64,000 nucleotides of DNA. Origin: Halomonas llamarensis. GTDB taxonomy: Bacteria > Pseudomonadota > Gammaproteobacteria > Pseudomonadales > Halomonadaceae. The stretch covers positions 62,001 to 126,000 of the forward strand of contig NZ_JAMJPJ010000004.1 of the NCBI RefSeq assembly GCF_023555005.1. The letters are read 5' to 3'. Numbering within the stretch: position 1 is the first letter of the stretch; every line of letters starts with the position of its first letter. The position numbers were made by a program, and so were the translations under genes. Below, piece by piece: positions 9,427 to 17,355 of this stretch. The notes beneath the pieces are model-generated. The model had not been told where the DNA came from and made no database searches. It saw nothing but the letters and a program-made list of their open reading frames with translations.

Positions 9427-9716
9427 TTAACACTGTCGTCGATACAGCAGCTGTGGCAAGAACAGTACGATGCCCGAAAACACCAGTACCAGTAGGGCGC
9501 GTAGCGTACCGGCGACCTAGAAAGGTGTCACGCCCTGGAAGATTGTCCCGGCAATCACGCCTGGCAACACCACCTGCAGCACGAAAACGCTCACCTCCAC
9601 CGGTGGTGTGATCAAACTGATCTCGATCACGATAACGATGAGCACCAGAATACCGAACCACTCCGAATTGCATGACCTTGCCGACGTTCGACCCGCGACT
9701 CGTCAGGGTCTTGCAT
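9427..9716 (-). pseudogene. Remnant of a second dctQ-dctM pair fused by internal deletion
   Basis: Read on the minus strand, 9716 to about 9665 matches the first 17 codons of the dctQ at 7459 (with a one-base shift near the start). From about 9662 it switches to a copy of the dctM C-terminus, giving WFGILVLIVIVIEISLITPP and later GTLRALLVLVFSGIVLFLPQ. The dctM part has TAG where the intact gene has TGG (in TPFW), and a two-codon insertion. About 1.6 kb of the parental Q-M region is therefore missing. The remnant lies directly after dctP copy 2 and ends 20 bases before the MarR start. An 88-residue open frame over this stretch is only an off-frame reading of it. Confidence 0.88.
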
Positions 9717-9740
9717 TATCGAGTCTCCCGGGACCAGTGG

Positions 9741-10796
9741 TTAACGCTCCAAGACGCGTGGTGCGATGCTGTCCTGATTAGCGGCAGCGTCCAGTTGATC
9801 ATAGAAATACGCCAACGCCTCTTCTGCCTTAACACCACGCTCGCTGACGGACTCGGACCAGTCGGCAATCAATTGATCGGTAACCTGACGCAACATTGCG
9901 ACATCGCTTTCGGGTACTGGCGTGAAGGTCTGCCCTTCCGCCTTGCCAAACTCGACACCGCGCTCGTCGGAAACATCCATCATGTAACCGAACAACCGGG
10001 AGAGTGGCTCGCCGGAGACACTATGCACGGCCTCGCGGTCTTCCTCGGACATCTGGTCCCAGACCATTGGATTGACCACGATGGCAAAGCTGCCGCGGTA
10101 AAAACCACCGTCCACGGTCAACGTATGCGGAGCCACTTCCGCCACACGAAAACTTTTCAGGCTTTCCAACGTCAGCATGGCGCCATCAACCACGCCTTGC
10201 GAAGCCGCTTCATAGACACCGGTCGGCGGTAGAGCCACTCCGATCACGTCCATCGCATCGGCGAGACCACTCATCACGCCGCCCCCAACACGTAGACGCT
10301 TGCCGTCAAGGCCGTCGAGATCTTCGACCTGATCGCGAGTGAAGATTTGCCCCGGGCCATGCACCCCCATCGCCATGACGTCGATACCACGATGTTCACC
10401 CGCCTGAGCCAGATGCTCTTGATGGGTCTGCCAATAAGCAGCGGAGGCATCTTCGGAAGAAAACTCTTCGAACGTCGGGAATTCAGGTAACTGAGTCGCC
10501 AGGAAACGACCCGCCATATGCGCATGAAAGATCCAGCTGGCATCCGCGACACCATCCGCTACCAAGGCCATTTGTGACGCTGGCGGCCCCATGTCGTGAA
10601 TCACCTCGACGGTCACGCGGTCATCGGTGGCTTCTTCGATCCACGCTTTCCAGGTCGGCCAGACCATGGTGTTAATCCCATGGTTGGGCCCTCCCCAAGT
10701 GCTGACCGTAATCGTGGTCTGGGCCAAGGCTTGTGTACCAAAACTCAAGCCAAACGCTGCCACAGCGCCGACCATCAGGCGGGTTGAATTATTCAT
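9741..10796 (-). CDS. TRAP transporter substrate-binding protein DctP (second copy)
   Basis: A 351-residue paralogue of the DctP at 7487-8536, alignable end to end: signal peptide ending near LAQ, TITVSTWGGPNHGIN, VEVIHDMGPPASQM, and RLRVGGGVMSGLADAMDVIGVALPPTGVYEAASQG with the family arginine in RLRVGG. GAGG precedes the ATG. Unlike the first copy, its own permease genes have decayed to the short remnant just downstream, so it is either an orphan binding protein that delivers to the DctQM at 5599-7459 or is itself on the way out. The reading frame is intact, which argues for continued use. Confidence 0.9.
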   Translation of the reverse strand: MNNSTRLMVGAVAAFGLSFGTQALAQTTITVSTWGGPNHGINTMVWPTWKAWIEEATDDRVTVEVIHDMGPPASQMALVADGVADASWIFHAHMAGRFLATQLPEFPTFEEFSSEDASAAYWQTHQEHLAQAGEHRGIDVMAMGVHGPGQIFTRDQVEDLDGLDGKRLRVGGGVMSGLADAMDVIGVALPPTGVYEAASQGVVDGAMLTLESLKSFRVAEVAPHTLTVDGGFYRGSFAIVVNPMVWDQMSEEDREAVHSVSGEPLSRLFGYMMDVSDERGVEFGKAEGQTFTPVPESDVAMLRQVTDQLIADWSESVSERGVKAEEALAYFYDQLDAAANQDSIAPRVLER

Positions 10797-10931
10797 TTTT
10801 TTACCTCGTCGTCACGGGTGAGGCGCCTTTGCGCCGTATGGTTGTCGTGGCTGGCTCTTGCTGAGTAGTAGGCGGAAAAGAGACGCAGCCCTAGGCATCC
10901 TGCCGTTTCCACCATGCCGATAGATAATTTC

Positions 10932-10952
10932 TTTCGCAACTAATTTGCGAAA
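10932..10952. promoter_or_regulatory. Palindromic operator candidate, TTTCGCAA-N5-TTGCGAAA
   Basis: Two perfect 8-base arms (10932-10939 and 10945-10952) face each other around CTAAT. The spacing puts arm centres about 13 bases apart, which suits a dimeric regulator such as an IclR or MarR protein. It lies between dctP2 and the MBL-fold gene in an AT-rich stretch. Which regulator binds is not known. Confidence 0.5.
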
Positions 10953-11062
10953 AATACATCATATACTTATGTCTTAAATTATTAAAAAACCCGATTTATC
11001 AACGCGATTAACGCCAAACGCCTTGCTAGCTAACGAATAAAGCAGACTGGCCACTGGACATA

Positions 11063-11080
11063 TAGTTTCATTAGAAACTA
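11063..11080. promoter_or_regulatory. Palindromic operator candidate, TAGTTTC-N4-GAAACTA
   Basis: Perfect 7-base arms flank ATTA, 61 bases before the MBL-fold gene start. A close relative (GTTTC-N4-GAAAC, centre ATTT) occurs at 23243-23256, also upstream of a gene, so this may be a site for a regulator with more than one target. Confidence 0.45.
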
Positions 11081-11141
11081 TCATCCTGACATACAACATG
11101 CCAATGAATACCTGGACCACCCTGACAGCACCGGAGATAAC

Positions 11142-12107
11142 ATGAGCAAGAAGTTCGCTTCCCACGCCGATACAGAAGAAAAAAACATCAGTTTTACCAA
11201 GCTGGCAGAAGGGCTCTACGCCTATACCGCCGAAGGCGACCCTAATAGCGGCATCATCATTGGCGACGACAGCGTAATGGTCATCGACACCCAGGCCACG
11301 CCGATCATGGCGCAGGATGTGATCCGCCGTATTCGTGAAGTCACCGACCTGCCGATCAAGCATGTGCTGATGACCCATTACCATGCGGTACGCGTACTGG
11401 GTGCCTCGGCGTATAACGCTGAAAACATCTATGCCAGCCAGAACACTTACGACCTGATCGTCGAACGCGGTCAGCAGGATTACGAATCCGAAGTCGGTCG
11501 TTTCCCGCGCCTGTTCCAGGGCGTCGAATCGGTACCCGGCCTGACTTGGCCCACCATCGTTTTCCAGGAAGAACTCACCGTCTTCATGGGTAAGCGCGAA
11601 GTGCGCATCATCCATCTGGGGCGCGGCCACACCAAGGGCGACACCATCGTCTGGCTGCCTGAAGAAAAAATCATGTTCGCTGGTGATCTAGTCGAATACG
11701 GCGCCACGCCCTACACCGGCGACGCCTATCACGAAGACTGGCCCGCCACCCTGGATCGCCTGCAAGCCATGCAGCCGCATAAGCTGGTACCCGGCCGCGG
11801 CGATGCCCTGGAAACCCCAGAAAAATGTCAAGAAGCGATTCAAGGCACCCGCGATTTCCTCGCCGACATGTATGAAAGCGTCAAGGCAGGCAAGGCGGCT
11901 GGCAAACCCCTTTCCGAGTGCTATGCCGAGACTTACGCCAAACTCAAGCCCCAGTACGGCCACTGGGTGATCTTCGATCACTGCCTGCCGTTCGATGTGA
12001 CGCGCTGCTATGACGAAGCTGGCGGCGAACATCCGGATCCACGCATCTGGACCGCCGAGCGTGACACTGAAATGTGGCATTCGCTGCAGGACGTTCTCGA
12101 AAGCTAA
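11142..12107 (+). CDS. MBL-fold protein with a degenerate second metal site
   Basis: A 321-residue cytoplasmic metallo-beta-lactamase-fold protein, first gene of the homogentisate cluster. The usual HxHxDH motif reads H79-Y-H81-A-V83-R84, so the aspartate and third histidine are replaced. His163 (GHTKGD) and Asp182 (FAGDLVEYG) are kept, while the usual late histidine is Arg219 (VPGRGD). Site-1 ligands (H79, H81, H163) are thus present and most site-2 ligands are lost, implying a mononuclear or altered enzyme. The reaction is unknown; co-location with aromatic hydroxylase genes suggests hydrolysis of a thioester or lactone, or a helper role. GGAG lies about 7 bases upstream of the ATG. Confidence 0.85.
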   Translation: MSKKFASHADTEEKNISFTKLAEGLYAYTAEGDPNSGIIIGDDSVMVIDTQATPIMAQDVIRRIREVTDLPIKHVLMTHYHAVRVLGASAYNAENIYASQNTYDLIVERGQQDYESEVGRFPRLFQGVESVPGLTWPTIVFQEELTVFMGKREVRIIHLGRGHTKGDTIVWLPEEKIMFAGDLVEYGATPYTGDAYHEDWPATLDRLQAMQPHKLVPGRGDALETPEKCQEAIQGTRDFLADMYESVKAGKAAGKPLSECYAETYAKLKPQYGHWVIFDHCLPFDVTRCYDEAGGEHPDPRIWTAERDTEMWHSLQDVLES

Positions 12108-12146
12108 TCATCAAAAAACAATCATCGAAAGACTTAATAGTCGTTA

Positions 12147-12166
12147 GCTCCCGGTTAGCCGGGAGC
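12147..12166 (+). other. Intercistronic hairpin between the MBL gene and the hydroxylase
   Basis: GCTCCCGG and CCGGGAGC form a perfect 8-bp stem with loop TTAG. No T-tract follows, so it is more likely an mRNA processing or stability element, or a weak attenuator, than a classic terminator. Confidence 0.55.
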
Positions 12167-12219
12167 AGGACGCATCGCTTGGCCGCGTGCCACGGCGATG
12201 CCATGGGAGAGTTACATTG

Positions 12220-13929
12220 ATGACAACCTACAAAAATCCCGTCTATCCCTACCATCGCCCGCCGGAACTGGATCGCAGCGACGTCCGCCATTGCCCGGTC
12301 GTTATCGTCGGCGCCGGCCCCAGCGGCCTGGCTGTCGCCATCGACCTGGCCCAGCAGGGCATCCACAGCGTCGTGCTGGATGACAACAACACCGTGAGCG
12401 TGGGTTCAAGAGCGATCTGTTTTTCCAAGCGCACCCTGGAAATTCTCGACCGACTGGGGGCCGCTCAGCCGATGCTGGACAAGGGCGTCACCTGGCAACA
12501 CGGCCGGGTGTTTTTCCAGGAACGTGAAGTCTATGACTTCAACCTGCTGCCCGAAGAAGGCCACCGCGTACCCGCCTTCATCAATCTGCAGCAGTATTAT
12601 TTCGAAGAATACCTGGTCAACCGCGCCGACGAGCTCAAGGATCGAATCGATCTGCGCTGGATGCAAAAGGTCACCACGGTGGACAGCCAGGCTGAACGCA
12701 CCCTCGTTTCAGTCACCACCGAAGACGGCAACTACCAGCTGAGCTGTGACTACCTGCTGGTGGCCGACGGCGCCAACAGCATGATTCGCGACATCTTGGG
12801 GCTGGAAAGCAAAGGCCAGGTATTTCATGACCGCTTCCTGATTGCCGACGTGGTGATGAAAGCCGAGTTTCCCACCGAGCGCTGGTTCTGGTTCGACCCG
12901 CCCTTTCACCCCGACCAATCGGTATTGCTGCACAAGCAGCCGGACAATGTCTGGCGTATCGATTTCCAGCTGGGCTGGGATGCCGACCCGGAAGAAGAAA
13001 AGAAAGAAGAGAATATTCGCCCCCGCGTGCAGCAGATGCTCGGCGAGGGTGTCGAGTTCGAATTGGAATGGGCCAGCGTCTACACCTTCCGCTGCCGCAT
13101 GATGGACAACTTCATCCACAATCGGGTGCTCTTCATGGGCGATGCCGCGCATCAGGTGTCGCCCTTCGGTGCTCGCGGTGCCAATGGCGCCCTCCAGAGC
13201 ACCGACAACCTGGCGTGGAAACTGGCGCGAGTGCTCAAGGGGCAAGCACCCCAGGCCTTGCTCGAGACTTACAACATCGAGCGCCAGCACGGTGCCAAGG
13301 AAAACATTCTCAACTCCACTCGGGCCACCGACTTCATCACGCCCAAGAGCCGTGTCAGCCGACTGTTCCGCGATACCACGCTGGAACTGGCGGAGCACTA
13401 TCCCTTCGCCCGCAGCCTGGTTAACAGCGGCCGCCTGTCATTGCCTTGTTACTACGATGCGTCACCGCTCAACGGTGCCGATGATGTCGGCTTTCCCGAT
13501 GAGTTGCGCCCCGGAACCCCAGCCAAGGATGCTCCAATCGAAAAGGACGGCAACGCTGCCTGGCTGCTCAATCAGTTCGGCGACCGCTTCGTGCTGCTGC
13601 TTGACGGCCGCGTCGAAAGCGATCGGGCGACCACCCTGGGCGCTGAGCTCAAGGCGTTGCTTGACGTCCAACACGACCTGGACCTGGTGATCCTGGGGCC
13701 GGCCCCCGCCGAGCTGAGTGAATTGCCCCGCAGCCTGGTGATCGACGATGTTCATGGGTCGGTCCGTGAGCGCTATCGACTAAGTGGCGGCGCCGGCTAT
13801 CTCTTGCGCCCCGACCAGCACGTCACCGCCCGCTGGGCCCAGGTTTCCGCCGAGGCGGTAGAAAGCGCCCTTGCTTGCGCCCTGGGCGCTCATCTCGACG
13901 AAGTGGAGAAACGCTATGCCACGGCTTGA
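12220..13929 (+). CDS. mhaA: FAD-dependent aromatic hydroxylase, probably 3-hydroxyphenylacetate 6-hydroxylase large component
   Basis: A 569-residue class A flavoprotein monooxygenase. It shows the three family motifs: GAGPSG near residue 31 (FAD ADP part), the DG motif in YLLVADGANSMIRD near 185, and the GD motif in LFMGDAAHQVSPFGARGANG near 308; a thioredoxin-like C-terminal domain follows. The ATG at 12220 has GGGAGA about 9 bases upstream; longer readings begin before that site. It overlaps a small DUF2783-type gene and precedes hmgA, the arrangement known for mhaAB of Pseudomonas putida, whose product is homogentisate. The substrate is inferred from this context; related enzymes act on other hydroxy-aromatic acids. 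Confidence 0.8.
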   Translation: MTTYKNPVYPYHRPPELDRSDVRHCPVVIVGAGPSGLAVAIDLAQQGIHSVVLDDNNTVSVGSRAICFSKRTLEILDRLGAAQPMLDKGVTWQHGRVFFQEREVYDFNLLPEEGHRVPAFINLQQYYFEEYLVNRADELKDRIDLRWMQKVTTVDSQAERTLVSVTTEDGNYQLSCDYLLVADGANSMIRDILGLESKGQVFHDRFLIADVVMKAEFPTERWFWFDPPFHPDQSVLLHKQPDNVWRIDFQLGWDADPEEEKKEENIRPRVQQMLGEGVEFELEWASVYTFRCRMMDNFIHNRVLFMGDAAHQVSPFGARGANGALQSTDNLAWKLARVLKGQAPQALLETYNIERQHGAKENILNSTRATDFITPKSRVSRLFRDTTLELAEHYPFARSLVNSGRLSLPCYYDASPLNGADDVGFPDELRPGTPAKDAPIEKDGNAAWLLNQFGDRFVLLLDGRVESDRATTLGAELKALLDVQHDLDLVILGPAPAELSELPRSLVIDDVHGSVRERYRLSGGAGYLLRPDQHVTARWAQVSAEAVESALACALGAHLDEVEKRYATA

Positions 13930-14155
13930 ACTCAACCCCAACTTAACGCAACCGGATGCTTTCTACGCAGCCTTGACAGCCACCCACCGCGAGCATAGCG
14001 ACGAAGAAAGCGAACGCATCAATGCCCGCTTGATCCTGTTGCTGGCCAACCATATCGGTGACCAGCAGGTGCTTGAAGAAGCGCTGGGCGTTGCCGAACA
14101 AGCCGTGACGACACAGCAACCCATAACCCCACAACATCCCCTGCATCAAGGTTGA
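13916..14155 (+). CDS. mhaB: Small DUF2783-type partner of the hydroxylase (MhaB-like)
   Basis: A 79-residue soluble protein whose ATG lies 14 bases inside the end of the hydroxylase gene, a sign of coupled translation. The core, TQPDAFYAALTATHREHSD followed by ARLILLLANHIGD, resembles the short DUF2783 proteins that I recall beside such flavoproteins; the match is from memory. In P. putida a small coupling protein is needed for 3-hydroxyphenylacetate hydroxylation, so this is the natural candidate here. A longer reading starting at 13871 would overlap the upstream gene by 59 bases and adds no recognisable sequence. Confidence 0.72.
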   Translation: MPRLELNPNLTQPDAFYAALTATHREHSDEESERINARLILLLANHIGDQQVLEEALGVAEQAVTTQQPITPQHPLHQG

Positions 14156-14167
14156 AAAGAGGTTTTC

Positions 14168-15478
14168 ATGAATACTGAAATGCTTGAATATCAAAGCGGT
14201 TTTCGTAATCACTTCGCCACTGAAGCCCTTCCCAACGCTTTGCCGAAAGGGCAAAACTCGCCACAGCGCTGCCCTTACGGCCTGTATGCCGAGCAATACA
14301 CCGGCTCAGCGTTCACCGCACCGCGCCACCAGAATCTGCGCAGCTGGCTTTACCGCATCCACCCTTCGGTGGCTCAAAGCGCCTACCAGCCGCTGCCCGA
14401 CAAAACGGTAGCCACCGCGCCGCTGGCCAAGCCCGCAGCCGACCCCAACCAGATGCGCTGGGACCCGCTACCGGTGCCCAATGAGCCCACCGATTTCATC
14501 GACGGCCTGCTGACAATCGCGGTCAATGGCGATGCCGACGCGCAAAGCGGCGTCGGGGTACATGTGTATGCCTTCAACCGCGACATGACCGAGCGCTTCT
14601 TCTATAACGCCGACGGCGAACTGCTGATTGTGCCGCAACTGGGCACGCTCCGCTTGAGAACCGAGTTGGGCGAGCTGGATATTGCCAATGGCGAAATTGG
14701 CGTGATTCCCCGCGGCATCAAGTTCCAAGTGCGGTTGAGCGGCGGTGCTGATAGCGCTCGCGGCTATATTTGCGAAAACTATGGCAGTCCTCTGGAACTC
14801 CCCGGCCTCGGCCCTATTGGTGCCAACGGCCTGGCCAACCCGCGGGATTTCTTGAGCCCCGTGGCCAGCTACGAAGACCTGGAAGGCGACTACTCGCTGG
14901 TGGCCAAGTTCTCCGGGCGCTTCTGGGAAACCAAGCTTTCGCACTCACCGCTTGACGTGGTGGCCTGGCACGGTAACTACGCGCCCTACAAGTACAACCT
15001 GGCCAACTTCAACACCATCAATACGGTAAGTTTCGACCATCCCGACCCGTCGATCTTCACCGTACTGACCTCGGCATCCGATACGCCGGGAACGGCCAAC
15101 CTGGACTTCGTGATCTTCCCGCCGCGCTGGATGGTGGCTGAGAACACCTTCCGCCCACCCTACTTTCATCGCAACTTGATGAGCGAGTTCATGGGTCTAA
15201 TTCACGGTGAATACGATGCCAAAGCGGAAGGCTTCACCCCCGGCGGTGCTAGCCTGCATAACTGCATGTCGCCCCACGGCCCCGACGCCGACACCTTCGA
15301 GAAGGCCACCAATGCTGATCTGACACCCCAGCATCAGAGCGATACCATGGCCTTCATGTTCGAGAGCCGCTACGTCTACCATCCGACTGAAACGGCGCTG
15401 AACGCCGATATTCGTCAACGCGACTACGTCGATGTGTGGTCGACCCTGCGCTCGCACTTCGACCCGAGCAAGCCCTGA
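14168..15478 (+). CDS. hmgA: Homogentisate 1,2-dioxygenase
   Basis: HmgA opens the homogentisate ring to maleylacetoacetate using Fe(II). The 436-residue product is of family length and carries the iron-ligand region [20 protein letters not shown] (about residues 332-351) and the later [11 protein letters not shown] segment near 361. The N-terminus [22 protein letters not shown] is diagnostic. AGAGG sits 5 bases before the ATG, 12 bases after the small hydroxylase partner, so it is in the same operon. Confidence 0.97.
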   Translation: MNTEMLEYQSGFRNHFATEALPNALPKGQNSPQRCPYGLYAEQYTGSAFTAPRHQNLRSWLYRIHPSVAQSAYQPLPDKTVATAPLAKPAADPNQMRWDPLPVPNEPTDFIDGLLTIAVNGDADAQSGVGVHVYAFNRDMTERFFYNADGELLIVPQLGTLRLRTELGELDIANGEIGVIPRGIKFQVRLSGGADSARGYICENYGSPLELPGLGPIGANGLANPRDFLSPVASYEDLEGDYSLVAKFSGRFWETKLSHSPLDVVAWHGNYAPYKYNLANFNTINTVSFDHPDPSIFTVLTSASDTPGTANLDFVIFPPRWMVAENTFRPPYFHRNLMSEFMGLIHGEYDAKAEGFTPGGASLHNCMSPHGPDADTFEKATNADLTPQHQSDTMAFMFESRYVYHPTETALNADIRQRDYVDVWSTLRSHFDPSKP

Positions 15479-15514
15479 ACCCTATATCACCCTGACGACA
15501 AGGATTGAACAACG

Positions 15515-16537
15515 ATGAAACTCGCTACTCTCAACACCGGCCGCGACGGCGAACTGCTCGTGGTCTCGAAAGACCTAACCCGCGCCGTGCGCGCTACCGG
15601 CATTGTCGCCACCATGCAGCAAGCCATCGAGAACTGGGATTCCTTCGCACCCAAGCTTGAAGCGCTTTACGCCCAGCTCAATGACGGCAAGGCCGAAGGA
15701 GCTTTCGACCTGGATCAGAGTAAGCTGCACTCACCGCTACCGCGCAGCTACCACTGGGCCGATGGCTCCGCTTACCTCAACCACGTCCAATTGGTACGCC
15801 AGGCACGCGGTGCCGAGATGCCGGACACCTTCTGGACCGACCCCTTGATGTACCAGGGCGGCGGCGATTGCTTCCTTGCGCCGACCGAAGACATCGAAGC
15901 CGTCAGTGAAGAGCACGGCATCGATTTCGAAGGTGAAATCGCCGTGATCACTGACGATGTGCCCATGAACGTCACCCCGGAACAGGCCGCCGGTCATATC
16001 AAGCTGGTCATGCTGGTCAACGACGTCAGCTTGCGGGGCTTGATTCCGGGCGAACTCGCCAAGGGTTTCGGTTTCTTCCAGGCCAAACCGGCTTCAAGCT
16101 TCTCGCCGATCTGCGTCACGCCCGACGAACTCGGTGACGCCTGGCAGGAAGGCAAGGTGCATTTACCGCTGACCGTGCATTTCAACGGCGAGAAATTCGG
16201 CGAGCCCGAAGCCGGACCCGATATGATTTTCAGCTTCCCGCAGCTGGTCGCCCACGCCGCCAAGACGCGTTACCTGGGTGCCGGTGCCATCGTCGGCTCG
16301 GGCACGGTTTCCAACCCCGACCCGGACGGCGGCCCCGGAAAGCCGGTGACTGACGGCGGCGTAGGCTATAGCTGCCTTGCGGAAATCAGGATGGTGGAAA
16401 AGATTCTCTTTGATGAAATCAAGACCTCGTTCATGCGTTTCGGTGACCGGGTGCGCATCGAGATGTTCGACCGCGACGGCAACAACATTTTCGGCACCAT
16501 CGACCAACAGGTAGTGAAGTATCAGCCCAAGGCCTAA
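15515..16537 (+). CDS. hmgB: Fumarylacetoacetase
   Basis: This 340-residue hydrolase splits fumarylacetoacetate to fumarate and acetoacetate, the last step of the homogentisate pathway. The FAH fold is evident: DFEGEIAVITDDVP near residue 138 (acidic metal ligands), VNDVSLRGLIPGEL near 168, KPASSFSP near 190, and GSGTVSNPDPDGGP near 262. AAGGA precedes the ATG. It is the shorter bacterial form, and its place between hmgA and the isomerase leaves little doubt about its role. Confidence 0.94.
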   Translation: MKLATLNTGRDGELLVVSKDLTRAVRATGIVATMQQAIENWDSFAPKLEALYAQLNDGKAEGAFDLDQSKLHSPLPRSYHWADGSAYLNHVQLVRQARGAEMPDTFWTDPLMYQGGGDCFLAPTEDIEAVSEEHGIDFEGEIAVITDDVPMNVTPEQAAGHIKLVMLVNDVSLRGLIPGELAKGFGFFQAKPASSFSPICVTPDELGDAWQEGKVHLPLTVHFNGEKFGEPEAGPDMIFSFPQLVAHAAKTRYLGAGAIVGSGTVSNPDPDGGPGKPVTDGGVGYSCLAEIRMVEKILFDEIKTSFMRFGDRVRIEMFDRDGNNIFGTIDQQVVKYQPKA

Positions 16538-16546
16538 GGAGTTTGC

Positions 16547-17206
16547 ATGACGACAACTCGCATGACGACACTACATGGCTATTTCCGTTCGTCGGCCGCC
16601 TATCGGGTACGCATCGCGCTTAACCTCAAGGGCCTGGACTATGCTCAGGCCCCGATCAACCTGGTCAAGGGCGAGAACCACGATGATGCTTACCGCGCGC
16701 TCAATCCCCAGGGGCTGGTGCCTGTACTTGAGACCGAAGAAGGCGTGCCGCTCACGCAATCGCTGGCGATCTGCGAATACCTTGACGAGCGTTACCCCAC
16801 CCCGGCCCTGCTCCCCGAACATATCGAGGAGCGCGCCCGGGTGCGGGCACTGGCACAGCTGGTCGCCTGTGAAATGCATCCGCTCAACAACCTGCGGGTG
16901 CTGAAATATCTGGTCAGCGAGCTGGGCGTCAGTGAGCAGGACAAGCTGACGTGGTATCGCCACTGGGTCATCGAAGGCTTCAATGCACTGGAGCCGATGC
17001 TCAAACCGGCCGCCGGTACTGGCGACTTCTGCCATGGGGATACCCCGACGCTGGCAGATCTTTGCTTGGTCCCCCAGGTGTTCAACGCCGAACGCTTTGA
17101 ATGCGACCTGGCAGCGTATCCGACCATCCAACGCATTACCGCCAACTGTCGCGCCCTGGAAGCGTTCCGCCTGGCAGCGCCAGGCGAACAGCCTGACACC
17201 AACTGA
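16547..17206 (+). CDS. maiA: Maleylacetoacetate isomerase
   Basis: A zeta-class glutathione transferase of 219 residues that isomerises maleylacetoacetate to fumarylacetoacetate with glutathione. The active-site loop SSAAYRVRIALNLKG (from about residue 15) is the family signature, followed by NPQGLVPVLE and LTQSLAICEYLDE (glutathione site) and CEMHPLNNLRVLKYL in the helical domain. AAGGAG stands before the first ATG; a second in-frame ATG is 15 bases later. It begins 9 bases after the hydrolase and ends the operon. Confidence 0.94.
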   Translation: MTTTRMTTLHGYFRSSAAYRVRIALNLKGLDYAQAPINLVKGENHDDAYRALNPQGLVPVLETEEGVPLTQSLAICEYLDERYPTPALLPEHIEERARVRALAQLVACEMHPLNNLRVLKYLVSELGVSEQDKLTWYRHWVIEGFNALEPMLKPAAGTGDFCHGDTPTLADLCLVPQVFNAERFECDLAAYPTIQRITANCRALEAFRLAAPGEQPDTN

Positions 17207-17264
17207 CCAGACGAACGCCAACTAAACAGACGCGCGTTTTGCGGTTACAATAAGCAGGCTAATT

Positions 17265-17297
17265 AAGTGGGTGTGCCCCTCAGGGTCGCACCCACTT
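17265..17297 (+). terminator. Probable terminator after the homogentisate operon
   Basis: A 9-bp stem (AAGTGGGTG and CACCCACTT) encloses a smaller CCC/GGG pairing. The run after it (TCTCGTT) is only weakly T-rich, so termination may be partial and the next gene may receive read-through. Confidence 0.6.
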
Positions 17298-17355
17298 CTC
17301 GTTCCATTGCTTTCAAGGCAGCCCCGAGCACTCCTGGCTGCCCAAGGAGATTCGG

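Larger units (their letters stand above)
10797..11141. other. Divergent control region between dctP2 and the homogentisate cluster
   Basis: This 345-base gap separates two divergently read operons. I see no gene in it. The part near 10930-11000 is AT-rich and probably carries promoters for both sides. Two dyads, listed separately at 10932-10952 and 11063-11080, are the main visible signals. Confidence 0.6.

Noticed and set aside
9407-9673. 88-codon open frame on the minus strand between marR and dctP2
   Set aside because: It is an off-frame reading of the dctQ-dctM remnant; the true homology lies in other frames.
12709-13398. 229-codon minus-strand frame inside the hydroxylase gene
   Set aside because: Antisense shadow produced by the high-GC codon pattern of the real gene.
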